From Ypsolopha sequella (taxonomy: Eukaryota; Arthropoda; Insecta; Lepidoptera; Ypsolophidae): a DNA stretch of 64,000 nt. Shown here one piece after another: positions 1 to 10,337 of this stretch. Location: the NCBI GenBank assembly GCA_934047225.1, contig CAKOHE010000030.1, positions 1 through 64,000 of the forward strand, given 5' to 3'. The translations under genes were made by a program, and so were the position numbers. A model generated the notes under the pieces. The model ran no database searches. It saw nothing but the letters and a program-made list of their open reading frames with translations, and was not told the DNA's origin. The stretch's first letter is position 1; each line of letters begins with the position of its first letter.

Positions 1-876
1 TGCATCCATTTTCTGTGACAATATAGAGGTTCGACACGCTTGGCACGACTTTATTATTTTACTCAGGCATTTAGATAAAACCCAGCCACACACATACCTT
101 CGCTGTTGATGATCAGATGGATCGGCAACTGTTACGTCATTGTAAAGAACGTCAATCATTTTTTCAGATATTTCAACGTTACCTTCGATTGCCTTTTTTT
201 CGTAAGTTTCTTTTTCTTTGATAAAAAAATCTAACGTTTGGAGACAGTTATTAAAATCTTCTTCACAATTCGCATTAATAGCTTGTACTGAACTAAAATT
301 ATTTAATAGAGATGTTTTAAATGCACCTTCGAAAGCACGACAGTTGGGTGAAACATTTCTTACACCCAAACTACGTATATTGCCAAAAAAAATTTCTACC
401 GGGTCCTGATTCAAGTTCCTTGTAAGAAGGCAATCAAACGACCACTTTTTATGCAAAATGTTCCATATTTCTTGCACTCCTTCTATTGATTTAATAAAAT
501 TTTTTAGAGATGGGGCAGACGTTTCGACTATGTGTAATTTATTGCCTTCTTTTTTTTTTACAATAAATTTTACATTTTTTAGAAATTTTATACTGTCCTG
601 CCACAATTTGTGATGCGGAGTGTTTTTTTTACACCACCTCTATATATTTTTCCATTAACTATATTGAAATTACTGGCGTTTAGACTATCAAACAGCTTAT
701 CTAACAAAAGCACCACCGGAATGAGTTGACGGCATTCTTCTGGCAAATTTTTTCTAGCAGTTAGATGCTCAGTCGCAACGGCCACGCTATGGCTGAAAAC
801 TTCGGACGCCATCTTTACCCGCATTTTCTTTATCTTCTTCGGGTTAACATGCTCTTCTGTCAGTTTATGAAGATAC
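1..876 (-). pseudogene. P-element/THAP9-like transposase 1, C-terminal exon (frameshifted)
   Basis: This is the 3' exon of a P-element-type (THAP9-like) DNA transposase, a nuclear enzyme that moves its own element. The exon opens after a clean acceptor (cttttcag) at 877-884 and joins in phase to the exon ending at 1217, restoring a continuous reading LRYLHKLTEEHV. Downstream are LPEECRQ and KLFDSLN blocks, then the family hallmark LNQDPVEIFFGNIRSLGV near 361-418, and a Cys-rich segment (CGWVLSKCL...CQAC) running to the window edge. The reading frame changes at a run of eight T (623-630, A on the coding strand): upstream codons end in a stop near 588, while LWQDSIKF onward is in another frame. 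The copy therefore looks dead unless the run length is a sequencing error. The true 3' end lies left of the window. Family assignment is strong. Confidence 0.85.
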
Positions 877-1216
877 CTGAAAAGGATAAATTAACTATTA
901 CTGTTTGTATTGATGGACAAAACACAAACAACACAAAAGTGCATAAATTATAAGTCTTTCAAGCTTAGGTCGAACAGGTTTCGTTTGTCTAATTACATTG
1001 CGATTTGTTTGAAAATACACAAATGTCATTGTCAGTAGACACGTACTGTAAATAAATTATGTATGAACCTACAAAATTTAAGCTCAATATTTGGGCCGTA
1101 TATATAAATAGGTATACAAATAATATAAATTTCAGGCCGTATGGCTTATTATATTACATTATGGACAGATAGACGTCTTTGATGAAACCTTAAAGAGAGA
1201 ATTTATTGTGACTTAC

Positions 1217-2231
1217 CTCAGCTCTCCGTAGCTTTTGTCTGCTTCATATAACATTTGAAAATACTCCCACTTTATTATTTTGGTTTTATTTTGATCATTG
1301 AAATCTGTGTACTTCAAGTCTTTTGTTAACAAGTTGTTTCGTAAACCCTTAAGCAGGTGGGGCACATCATATAAGGGAATAATTTTTTGTGAGTTAACCA
1401 TATACATCTCATTGCGCCATTCTTTACCTTGTCTTAAATATTTTGCCTTTGTGTCTTCGACTAAGCTATTAATTGCAGCTACGTTAGTTGCCCCTTGGTC
1501 GCACACTGAACATATTATTTTTAGGCCAGTAGTATGCACATGTGTGATGACATCAGTTATAATTTCTTTTAATTCATTTTTTTGTAAGCTTTGAGTGAAG
1601 TAGTAAGCTACTGGCTGCTTAAAATTCATTTTTATGCCTTTTACCATGAATACTAGTGCATGATTGGCTATCTTAATTTCTTCACCGTGACTTACAAAAC
1701 CTTTTAACTCGTCATTAGCAGCATCATATTGAATGTTCGGTGTGAGAGACATTTCATCAAAGATTAAAGTGCAGAGGCGGTCTTCCACATTCATTTGTCG
1801 AACGGAGTCTTTTAAATTTTCAAAAATGATTTTATTTGGGCCAGGAGATAACTTTATTTCCCTTAGGAGATTTCGCAGTGATTTTGATGATGGCAACTTA
1901 AACCATGTGTACAGAAGAGTGTACAGCTTTGGGCTCTTTTTGAAAAATGTCAAGGCCATAATTTTTTCTTGTAGAGTGTAGCGTCTCCCCTTTGGGGCCT
2001 TAAGGCCTTGTCTGTACTGCATCCCAGTAAAAAGTTTTCCTGCCAACGTCATGTTTTTTGTGACTCTATTAAATGCCAGTTCCGAACCACATTTTTCAGC
2101 ATTGGAAAGACGGGTTTTGTAGCTTTTTATTTTTTGCACCGTTTTATGCAATTGCCTTTTTAATTTTCGAGTTTCTTTCTGAGAAGCTTTATAATGCTTC
2201 AGTAAACATTCTCGTGAACTTCCTTGGGAAC
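1217..2231 (-). CDS. P-element/THAP9-like transposase 1, central exon
   Basis: This exon encodes the catalytic core of a P-element/THAP9-like transposase. It begins after an acceptor tttacag (2232-2238) and ends at a strong donor (gtaagt, 1211-1216), so the Met near 2247 is intronic and not the start. A basic coiled segment (KETRKLKRQLHKT) is followed by the RNase H-like core: LCTLIFDEMSL carries the first catalytic Asp, then NHALVFMVKGIK, IICSVCDQGATNVAAIN with the second acidic residue, and IPLYDVPHLLKGLRNN. All 337 codons are open. It matches the second copy (6915-8028) block by block but is clearly diverged from it. The 5' side joins in phase to an exon at 4282-4416. I see no THAP zinc-finger exon for this copy. 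Confidence 0.88.
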
Positions 2232-2404
2232 CTGTAAACACCAACATAACAATATTACAAACAAAACTCGTCGAAAATCATGCCCATGTGCGGCAAGAGA
2301 AGAATAATTTAGATAAATATATTTTGGTACCCATTAGATTAATTTACCATATGATGGTAACACAAGCAGAAATAACATATCATATCGTCACGACATGAAT
2401 TCCC

Positions 2405-2705
2405 GAGGGGGTTTCAGATGTGTTCCCGAGTGTTATCTATGAATTGAAAATCACAGAACACACTCGGTATATCCGCATTTCACCGACGCGACGATTACAA
2501 ATACACGCTTTGTAGGGCATGCAGGTTTCCTCACGATGTTTTCCATCACCGTTCAGCGACTGGTAAGTATTAGGTAATACTAATAGTTACTGTGCACATA
2601 AATTCCGAAAAACTCATTGGTGCATGCCCGACCAGGGATCGAACCTGGGTCTCAAGATTGGGATTCCAGCGTTCTGCCGCCAGAGCTACCGCTGCGCTGC
2701 TTATC
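2405..2705 (-). repeat. tRNA-headed SINE
   Basis: Read on the minus strand, the element starts near 2705 with an A-box-like TAGCTCTGGCGG and a B box GGTTCGATCCC about 50 bases on, as in RNA polymerase III promoters. The body contains the string tttcctcacgatgttttcc (plus strand), which is widespread in lepidopteran SINE-type repeats. It lies in the intron between transposase 1 exons. Ends are approximate; no clear target duplication was found. Confidence 0.65.
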
Positions 2706-2829
2706 AAATAACTTCAATACAAATAACGCGGGATGTTGTAGGCAGGTTGTTTGCCTCTTGCTCCAGACGGGCTTGAAGTGCTAAAAATAAATACATTGAG
2801 TAACAGTGTAATTTTATATGCATAAGCCA

Positions 2830-3177
2830 TAAAATAAACTTTTAACAAAAAAATAGTAACCGACTTCAATAGTAACAGCAGTCATTCACTAAAAAGTTAA
2901 TAATAATTCTATAAAGACCGATGGTACCGAAGCAACACTTTTGCCGACTTCTTTCTTCCTTATGTTAATATTATGTTATCTAGAAGTCGGCGTTCTTATA
3001 TTGGTTTTTATGTTGCTATATCGTAGGAAATACGCCGACTTCTAGATAACATAATGTTTCAGGAAGAAAGAAGTCGGCAAAAGTGTTGCTTCGGTACCAT
3101 CGGTCTTTAAAGAATTATTATTAACTTTCTAGTGAATGACCTCCCTTACTATTTTTTTGTTAAAAGTTTATTTTATT
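2830..3177. repeat. Foldback element with arms over 100 bp
   Basis: Two long inverted arms (about 2830-2995 and 3040-3177) flank a spacer of roughly 45 bases. Matching blocks include the outer aataaacttttaacaaaaaa, the block gccgacttctttcttcc and the inner gttatctagaagtcggcg. The left arm carries an extra segment of about 15-20 bases near 2860-2880. No gene is seen. It is probably a non-autonomous inverted-repeat element inside the transposase 1 intron. Confidence 0.75.
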
Positions 3178-3289
3178 TCACATTTTTTAGTGTTGCTGGG
3201 TTAAATTGTGAGGTATGGGTAGTTCTTGCAAACGTGGTGTTAATTTGAAACGTAGTGAGTATAAGTAGCTATGTTTGAGTAGCTTCCTG

Positions 3290-3960
3290 CTATCAGCACC
3301 CTAACACAACATGATTACTGCAATCTCGAGTTATGTGCTGTCATCCATTGAAGAGATCTACGGTGATGAAGCCAAGATAGAAGGTTAGGTGGGTACACTG
3401 GCAATTTTCAAGCAATGCCCTGCAATGGGCACCCTAACACAAAGTGATTGCCGCAATCCAAAGTTATGTGCTATCATCCGTTGAGGAGTTCTATGGTGAT
3501 GAAGCAGGATCGAAGGTCAGGTGGGTATTCTGATAATCTCCAAGTAATACCCTTGAATCAGCACCCAAACGCAGTGATTGCCGCAATCTTGAGTTATGTG
3601 CTCTGATCCGTTGAGGAGTTCTATGGTGAATATGGTGATGAAGCCAGGATCGAAGATCAGGTGGAAGAATGTAAATTTCAAGCAATACCTTGTAATCAGC
3701 ACCCAGGTACAAAGCGATTACATCAATTTTGAGAGGTATGCTGTCATTTTCTGAGGAGTTCCACTGCCTATCTCTGAAGACCTTCATCAGATCATGACCA
3801 TACCCAAAATGGAACCTACCGGAAGTACACTCTTCCAAACAAAGAAATAATTATTCAAATCGGTTCAGAAATGACGGAGTTATGGAGTAAGGCCAAAAAA
3901 AAAATGAAAAAAAAAACATCGAATTGAGAACCTCCTCCTTTTTTGAAGTCGGTTAAAAAT
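3290..3960. repeat. About 132-bp tandem repeat, roughly four units, with gaagtcggtt tail
   Basis: The motif (g)gcaccc/gcaccct recurs at 3296, 3429, 3561 and 3699, a spacing of 132-138 bases. Each unit also carries a version of gattgccgcaatc and gttgaggagttctatggtgatgaagc-like text. An A-rich tail follows and ends in gaagtcggtt at about 3940-3955. Open frames through it are a by-product of the repeat, not a gene. Confidence 0.75.
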
Positions 3961-4281
3961 AAAGTTAAAACATCGTTTAAGACATAAGGTTTACTCGTTT
4001 TGCTAGAGACCTTTAACTTATTGAAATATCTATTTTTGTAATATAGCTATTAAATAGTTCCAACTAGGTATAAAATACTGGTAAAAAAATTGGTATGTAT
4101 TGATACAAGGGATCCTGCCATGCCATCTAGACGTTCACCAGTGTTTACCTTTACCATCAGCAAGTTGTAAGTATTCAAATAGTACCTATTAGGATTAGGA
4201 TTCGAATCTGGGTATTAAGATTCAGATTTTAGATCTAAAATGAATAAGTTAACTGCAGTCAGTAGAAAATGTAGTACCTAC

Positions 4282-4416
4282 CATCATCTGTAGAATGCTG
4301 TTTCTGGGCACTGTCAACATCTACATTAGGTCCAGGTTCATGGTTTGATATCAACATCCTTGGTAGGTTGTAGTTATGCTCCAGTTGAACTGAAATTCCA
4401 TGAGATGAAACCACAC
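4282..4416 (-). CDS. P-element/THAP9-like transposase 1, upstream exon
   Basis: A 135-base exon between an acceptor (ttttacag, 4417-4424) and a donor (gtaggta, 4275-4281). It reads two leading bases, 44 codons and one trailing G. That G joins the GT opening the exon at 2231 to give a Gly codon, so the two exons splice in phase. The encoded peptide (VVSSHGISVQLEHN...HSTDDG) is low-complexity linker as expected between a THAP domain and the transposase core. Assignment rests on splice sites and phase, not on a recognisable domain. Confidence 0.6.
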
Positions 4417-4664
4417 CTGTAAAATTAAAAAATACAAGTCAAGTCAAGTGGGAAATTGTGCAACATATTCAGGGTTTGGGGCAACATCCTATACAAAATA
4501 TCAAAATGTCAGGGGTGTAACTTATTCATAGAGCTAGAGACCCTTGATGTACTGACAGACAGACAGCAGTCACATTAATAGAGCTTGTTTTGTGCTTTGG
4601 GTGCAAAATAATCCAATGGGCAGAGTTAGGCATGTTTGTTTATTTATCGTATTATGTTTTATAT

Positions 4665-4830
4665 TTATTCATTCCATCCATCCATTCATCAGCCCGTGTT
4701 TGTCCACTGCTGGACATAGGCTTCTCTAATAATACGCCACTCTTAGCGGTCCTGAGTCATCCTCATCCAGCCGCTACCTGCAACATCCTTTAGATTGTCG
4801 GTCCAGCGGGCAATAGGTCGGTCTCAGTGG
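4665..4830 (-). repeat. RTE-type LINE C-terminal fragment, copy 1
   Basis: The minus strand reads the conserved end of an RTE-like reverse transcriptase polyprotein (…EAYVQQWTNTG-like). The plus strand shows its familiar text cagcccgt…gtccactgctggacatagg. Further copies lie at 26095 and 60045, all in the same orientation. It is 5'-truncated and carries only the last few dozen codons. Confidence 0.7.
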
Positions 4831-5810
4831 CGTGCACAGAACTTTTTTCCGGAAAAGCAATCAGAAGGTCAAGTACGACAATAAAAAAAATATGAAAAAA
4901 TTTAAATAACACTTTGAAAAAAAAAAGTTTGTATGAAAATGTCCACTCTAGGGTAGACTCACATGACTCCTTTTAGGCCTGATACTGAATGCGGACTTTT
5001 GCATTGCTTGTAAAAAAAAAATATGTCATCCACAGAGTACTATATTGCTACATCTGGCAATAAAAAAATCAAACAACAACAACAACGAAACTATGTTGAG
5101 TGTTACCAACGTCTGCAAAAAAAAACCCTAAACTGTACTTTGTCAGTCACAAGAGGTGCCTATTAATCACGTGACGTATATTTGGCTGAAATTTAACGCC
5201 CTACCATCTCGGTTATTAAATTTTAAAAGGCAAATAAACTAGTTGTTCACCCCGAACTATGAACTCGCGATTCGATCTCGACCGATATGGCTCGAACTTA
5301 AAAATTCAAATTTCATGAAGTTCCGATCAGCGATACTCGAGTTATGGTCGGACAAACACACAACAATTCATACATACATACATAATTATATTTGGTATCT
5401 CTCATGTATGATTGTCAATATTAATCCATCACAGAAATTGTTGTCATCAAAAATTATATTTATTAATGCATTACTTCATAACAAATAAAATTAACCGATC
5501 AATCTGGGATTTCGTAACAAGACAGCAACACTTACTGCGTTCAGTTATGTTTATACTGTGACCCAGACATGGACTTCATGTTCTGTTCTGTGACTCTGAC
5601 AGTAATATTTTTTAACTTGATGGCAAGCGACACATTTCTATACAGCCCTCAGTCAAGTGACGTCACACGAAGGTCAAATGAAAGTTGCAAGCTTTTTCGT
5701 AAAAATATTCATCATCATGAGGTTTTTCAGAACAAAAGTTCTAAAATTTGGCTTATTAAACCTAAATCTCGAAATGGTTTTCGAATTAACACACCTTAAC
5801 ATATTTTAAT
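4831..5810. other. Gene-free stretch between the two P-like elements
   Basis: AT-rich sequence with poly-A/T runs and short ORFs lacking family motifs. The 5' THAP exon of transposase 1 should lie here if still present. I could not find a C2CH pattern in it on the minus strand. Confidence 0.4.
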
Positions 5811-6340
5811 CTATGCGAATTCTTTAAAGGAGTGCAGCAATCTGCTATCGTCTTTCTCGCAGTTTGCTCCAACAGAGTGATTCGACGTCATATTATTAAT
5901 TAGCAACGTTTTGAAGCTATTAATAAATTGGTTGCATGTTGGGTTAACATTGCGTATGCCATTGCTTCTTATAGCACAAAAGAAGTTCTCTAATGGGTCC
6001 TGGCTTAAACTTCTCGTGAGAAGCGATGTTACCCCATGTTGAGTTTCAATATATTTGAACATTTCTTTTAATGTTTGGATATTTCTAATCCAATTTCTTA
6101 TTGATGGTACTTGAAGGTACTGTGTTACGCCATGCTTAGTCATCGTTTTAAATCTAATCGACCGCAGAATTGGTAAAATTTCGTCCCACAGCTTCCAATG
6201 TGGCGAATTTTATTTCATACATACTTTTTATGTTTTTGCGCTGCCTTTATACGAGTTACCATTGAATGAGTCAAATAAATTGTCAAATATTAACAGAAGC
6301 TCAGCAGTTTCTTGACACTCTGCCGGTAGCACACCACGTT
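5811..6340 (-). pseudogene. P-element/THAP9-like transposase 2, C-terminal exon (two stops)
   Basis: The exon starts after an acceptor ttttcag (6341-6347) and joins in phase to the exon ending at 6915, giving KRGVLPAECQETAELL then NLFDSFN, equivalent to LPEECRQ…KLFDSLN of copy 1. The reading then meets two in-frame TAA codons (6228-6230 and 6210-6212). It resumes as PHWKLWDEI, passes SLSQDPLENFFCAIR (the family C-terminal hallmark) near 6000, and stops at 5811. Copy 1 continues well beyond the equivalent point, so this copy is truncated as well as interrupted. It is a dead relative of copy 1 from a different subfamily. Confidence 0.82.
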
Positions 6341-6344
6341 CTGA

Positions 6345-6475
6345 AAATAAAAGCAAAATTTGTTAAACGCTCTGTAGTCTACTGGTTGGACTTCTGATGG
6401 AGATCGCGAACTCAATTCCAGTAGCATACAATGGTTAATCTGCGTGCTTCGAATGGTACGTTAAGCTTTCATAGT
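6345..6475 (+). repeat. Degenerate SINE-like body
   Basis: Contains gcttcgaatggtacgttaag, a degraded match to the cgcttcggaaggcacgttaa block of the SINE at 36905. It lies in the last intron of transposase 2. The tRNA-like head is too decayed to be certain. Confidence 0.35.
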
Positions 6476-6794
6476 GAGCCAATTCGTTTGAAATTGATAA
6501 CGTCAAGGGCAATTATTTTTTCTACGCTGAGTCAGATGATTTTTTAACAGCACCATTGAGGTCGTAGATATCTGTAGGAAGGAGGTATTAGTTTCAACTT
6601 CTCAAGAGGCCTGTGAAAATTGGTATTGACAGACTGATAGGCGGACAAAGTGATAAGGGATCTGTTTTTTCTCATTTCGAGTTACGGGGTCCTAAAAACG
6701 ACAATAAACTATTAAGCCTTTGGCACATAGAAAGCTGGGCTGCATTAGGGGGTTAGCGGGCGAATAACTATGGAAGTATATGAGCAACGCCAAA

Positions 6795-6844
6795 AGAAAG
6801 CGCGGCGTAATGAGCAAGGCATGACATGTCACGCCGCGCTTTCT
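6795..6844. repeat. GC-rich perfect hairpin
   Basis: Fourteen-base perfect arms, AGAAAGCGCGGCGT (6795-6808) and its complement (6831-6844), flank a 22-base loop. It is strikingly GC-rich for this AT-rich region and lies in the last intron of transposase 2. Confidence 0.7.
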
Positions 6845-6914
6845 GTGTGGCGTGTCTAATACGCCGCGTTATTTAGTCTGTACGCGGCATAAAACTAAAT
6901 AATAAAAAACTTAC

Positions 6915-8028
6915 TTGCACAAAACCGCATAATTAGAGATACCCGTTGGCTGAAAACCTGGGCTGCGTGAAGTACCTTCATTTTTGGTATTTTTTCTTTA
7001 TAGACATGGCTTTCTGTTAATTTTTGCAAGGTTCTTATTTCAGCTTCCCCTTTATCTTCTTCATATAACATCTGCAAATGTTCCCACTTTGCCAGCTTTA
7101 CTTCATTATTATGGTCAAATCTTATTTGTTTGTCAATAAAATTATTTCTTATCCCTTTCAAAAGGTGTGGCGGATCAAACAGTGGAAATATTTTTCTGTC
7201 TTCAATTTCGATCGCTGAACTTTTATATTCTTCTCCACGGCGCAAGTAATTTGCCTTGGTTTCTTGCTGAAGACTGTTTATGGCCGCCATGTTTGAAGCA
7301 GATTGGTCGCAAACGGTACAAACAATCTGTAGACCAGTGCTGGATTCTTCAGATACTACCCTTTTTATTAATTCTTTTAATAGATTACTTTTTGTTGCAG
7401 CTTGACAAAAAGTAAAACATACTGGTTGCTTAAACCTTCCTTTAAGGCCTTTGATCATAAAGACCAATGCATGGTCAGCAAGTTTCTTATTTTTCTCTTC
7501 ACCATGGTCTTCAAATCCGACTATTTCATCTTGTTCCTTGTCGTAGTGAAGCCCTGCTGATAACGACACTTCATCGAACAATAAAGCGCACAGTCTTTGT
7601 TCAGCTGATAGCCTAAGCACATTTTTTTTTAAATTGTCTATTATTACCTCATTGATGCCCGGTTTTAAAACTAAGCAGCTCAGTAACTTTTGCAGTGTTC
7701 TTTTTGACGGCAAAGTAAATTTTAACCTTCTCATTAAATTGTACGCTTTTGCACTTTGTTTCAGAATAGTCAACGACAAAATTTTTTTCCTTAATGGAAA
7801 ATCGTCGTCCTCTTGCAGCTTTTGCGTGTTTTAACTGCATGAAAGTAAACAATTTTGCAGGTTCTGGAAGTTTCTCAATAGCTTTTAGAAAAGCAGTAGA
7901 CTTCGATAGTTTTTCTGCCTTTCGAATCATTTTTGTTTGTGATTTGCATTTAAGTCTCAGTTTCGTTAATTTGTTTTTTAAATTTATCACCTCTTTGGAT
8001 TTTCTAATTTCGCTGGCTGGCTTAGCAA
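6915..8028 (-). pseudogene. P-element/THAP9-like transposase 2, central exon (frameshifted)
   Basis: The exon runs from an acceptor tttttacag (8029-8037) to a donor gtaagt (6909-6914). The first part reads KSKEVINLKNKLTKLRLK (coiled region) and GRRFSIKEK. At a seven-T run (7792-7798) the frame changes, and the protein resumes LSLTILKQSAKAYNLMRRLKF and then LCALLFDEVSLSAG (catalytic Asp), DHALVFMIKGLKG, IVCTVCDQSASNMAAIN and FPLFDPPHLLKGIRNN. All are THAP9/P-element core blocks matching transposase 1 in order. Divergence between the two copies is large, so they are not recent duplicates. Without the frameshift the exon would be open throughout. Confidence 0.85.
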
Positions 8029-8359
8029 CTGTAAAAAGAACATAAAAATTGTATTTAAAATGTGAAATAATAAAATAACAATTAATAAATAAAACGCTGA
8101 TTTAGTCAAGAAAATAAATTCTCAACATAAAAAAATAGTTGCCATTATCAAATGTAACAGTAGATATTCACTACAAAAGTATAGAATTAATATGCAATAT
8201 TGGATTTATATTTATCATTACAGATTTGCTATAAGAAATCAATCACTAAAGATAAGCTCCCCTATGTACATAGTGTGTCTAGGCCCCATGTAGGTACCAA
8301 ATAAACCCAAGGGAATGATCGGACAGGAATACACTTTAAAACTAAAAACTAATATTCAC

Positions 8360-8449
8360 CTGTAGATATCTTTTCGCTACGTGTTTGGTGTTCTCCAAGA
8401 GTAGGCTGTTCTAATTGAGATTGTTGAATATTGAGACTCAATGAGGGTC
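8360..8449 (-). CDS. P-like transposase 2, small exon b
   Basis: A 90-base exon bounded by acceptor ttataatttcag and donor gtgaat. It has two leading bases, 29 codons and one trailing G, in phase both with the 8695-8799 exon and with the exon starting at 8028 (G + TT gives Val). The peptide begins PSLSLNIQQSQLEQPTLGEH. It resembles the peptide of the next exon upstream, suggesting exon duplication. Confidence 0.6.
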
Positions 8450-8512
8450 CTGAAATTATAATAATATACACCATAATTATGTATAAAAACCAGTCAAGTG
8501 CATGTAGTTCTA

Positions 8513-8536
8513 AGGGGGGCGGGGGGGGGGGGGGGC
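8513..8536 (+). repeat. Poly-G tract
   Basis: A run of six G, one C and then seventeen G. It could form a quadruplex or simply be a slippage-prone tract, and its length is likely to be unreliable. Confidence 0.8.
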
Positions 8537-8694
8537 ATACGTTAGTAAATATAGGTAGCTGAAGTATATATTTTTACAATCAGCTTTTTAATACCTACAA
8601 ATCGATATCCATATTGTCTTTTTAGGATTATATTTTTTTAATAACAAATTTAAACATTTAATAATTTAATTATTTAATTTAAACAAATATTCAC

Positions 8695-8799
8695 CTGAAC
8701 AATTATTTCCATGTGGTTGGTGTTGTGAGTGAGACAAATTTTCTGCAGGCTTTGGCTCTTCTAGTTGACATTCCTGGATGCTGAGACCTGATGAAGACG
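8695..8799 (-). CDS. P-like transposase 2, small exon a
   Basis: A 105-base exon between acceptor tattattccag (8800 upward) and donor gtgaat (below 8695). Two leading bases, 34 codons and a trailing G join in phase to the exon at 8449. The peptide SSSGLSIQECQLEEPKPAEN parallels PSLSLNIQQSQLEQPTLGEH of the next exon. Any THAP-domain exon further upstream would fall before the BEL element and was not found. Confidence 0.55.
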
Positions 8800-9161
8800 C
8801 TGGAATAATAGATTTATTATAATTTATCAAAAAAAACCGGTCAAGTGCGAGCAGGACTCGAGCCCTGTGGGTTCCTTTCCATTAAAATAGAATTTATAAA
8901 CTTTACAAAATTACACAATTTACACAATTACAAACTTATGAAACTACAAAATGTATGAACCAAACTGCAAAATTACGTTGGTTGAATATTCGGGGATGTA
9001 ACCCTAAAACTACATAATAAATTGACGTGTTTAGTATTTGTTATTTAAAAACATACAGCATATACAAGGTGAATTTTTAATCATTATTCAAATTCATAAT
9101 GGAGGCTTGGTAAGGAATCAGCATCATGAATCGATAAGAGTTTTTGTGAAATTCGTATAAT

Positions 9162-9226
9162 GAAATTTCGACTTCCCATAGTAATTCACTCCCAGTCCTA
9201 AGTGAATCACTACGGGGAGTCGAAAT
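9162..9226. repeat. Imperfect hairpin, about 27-base arms
   Basis: aatttcgacttcccatag… and its near complement …ggggagtcgaaatt face each other across about nine bases. A few mismatches are present. It lies in the gene-free stretch 8800-9458, where I see no other feature. Confidence 0.6.
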
Positions 9227-9458
9227 TGGGTAGTTCTTTTTTTTTACCTACAATAACCGTTCTCCCGCTAGAAAAAAATCGTTTTTTTCTTATTCCTGCG
9301 TGATTGGATGAAATGGGCTTTAAGTAGCGCTTATGAACATTTTTATGACAGATCTTTGTCGGTATTAAATTTTTATTTGTGTTTAAATCTACCAAAATTA
9401 TCGTGACGGAAGTGACAAAAAGTGTGACAGAAGCGTTTTTCATACAAAATGAAGGTGT

Positions 9459-9781
9459 TGTCGGAGCGTCGCTGGTTCTTTAGTAAAACTCCGACATGAG
9501 ATATTTGAAAGTGGACTGTATTGATAGGATTGTAGTCCTTTACATAGGTAATCTGAAAAGCACTGAATTACACGGAATCTACAATTTTAGTAAAGGTATA
9601 CATTGTTTATATAAAAATTATAATATTTGGAGCAACAATAGCTTGCTCAGACGACATTTTCCGTCTTAGTGAAGAAAATGAAACAAAAAAACATCGTAGA
9701 ACAAACTTTTGTTTCATAAAAAATAATAATTTAAAATTCAAATATTGCTAACAGCAAAAAGGTTTTATGTACTTTTGTACA
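9459..9781 (-). repeat. BEL/Pao 3' LTR
   Basis: Matches 14447-14784 from tgtcggagcgtcgctgg to gtacttttgtaca. It carries an extra block near 9530-9550 (gtcctttacataggtaat) and lacks the block near 14650-14675 of the other LTR. TG…CA termini fit an LTR in either orientation. Confidence 0.88.
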
Positions 9782-10081
9782 TAAGTTGCGGGCTTAGAAG
9801 AATTATATTATTCTAACAAAATAATTGCACATTTGAATTGGCATATGAACAAATACAAACAATCCTACTTAAAATATTTAAATTATTCCAAATCCACTAA
9901 GTTAAAAAAAATGGTATGTCATATATGTCATCAGTAAAAATTGAGGTATATTAAAATAAATTATTCAACTTTGTTCATGAGTAAGCATGACCATCTCAGG
10001 GCAAATAAATAGCTTTATAGCAGAAAATAATAAAACAATTCTAGATGAAAACAAAACAAAAAAAAAAAATTTGCACCTATC

Positions 10082-10334
10082 TTATTCTTCTATAGGCAAA
10101 ACACAAATTTTACTTATACTAGTAGTAAAAACATAGCCACTAGGAGTCTTCACATCGAGAGCCCTTACTTTAACATCTTTACCTGGCCATACTTTTACAA
10201 CTCTACCTCGTGACCAAGACAATGAACTAGTGTTTTGGTCACGTAATAACACTAGTGTGCCCACTTTTACATTAGATACAGCATGTTTCCATTTTGGTCT
10301 GCTCTGGAGTAGTGACAAATACTGTTTGTGCCAT
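10082..10334 (-). pseudogene. BEL/Pao integrase C-terminal segment
   Basis: Encodes the C-terminal domain that follows the integrase core in BEL/Pao polyproteins: HKQYLSLLQSRPKWKHA at the start, then GTLVLLRD, GRVVKVWPGKD and VRALDVKTPSG, ending CVLP before the stop. The frame differs from the upstream segment. The shift falls within the T/A-rich stretch around 10335-10350, where SFFI-stop replaces the expected continuation. Confidence 0.8.
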
Positions 10335-10337
10335 TGC

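Noticed and set aside
2700..2790. Possible extra exon of transposase 1
   Set aside because: An acceptor-like tttatttttag is present, but the exons at 4282 and 2231 already join in phase without it and the frame closes quickly.
3491..3838. 115-codon ORF as a gene
   Set aside because: Follows the 132-bp tandem repeat; treated as a repeat by-product.
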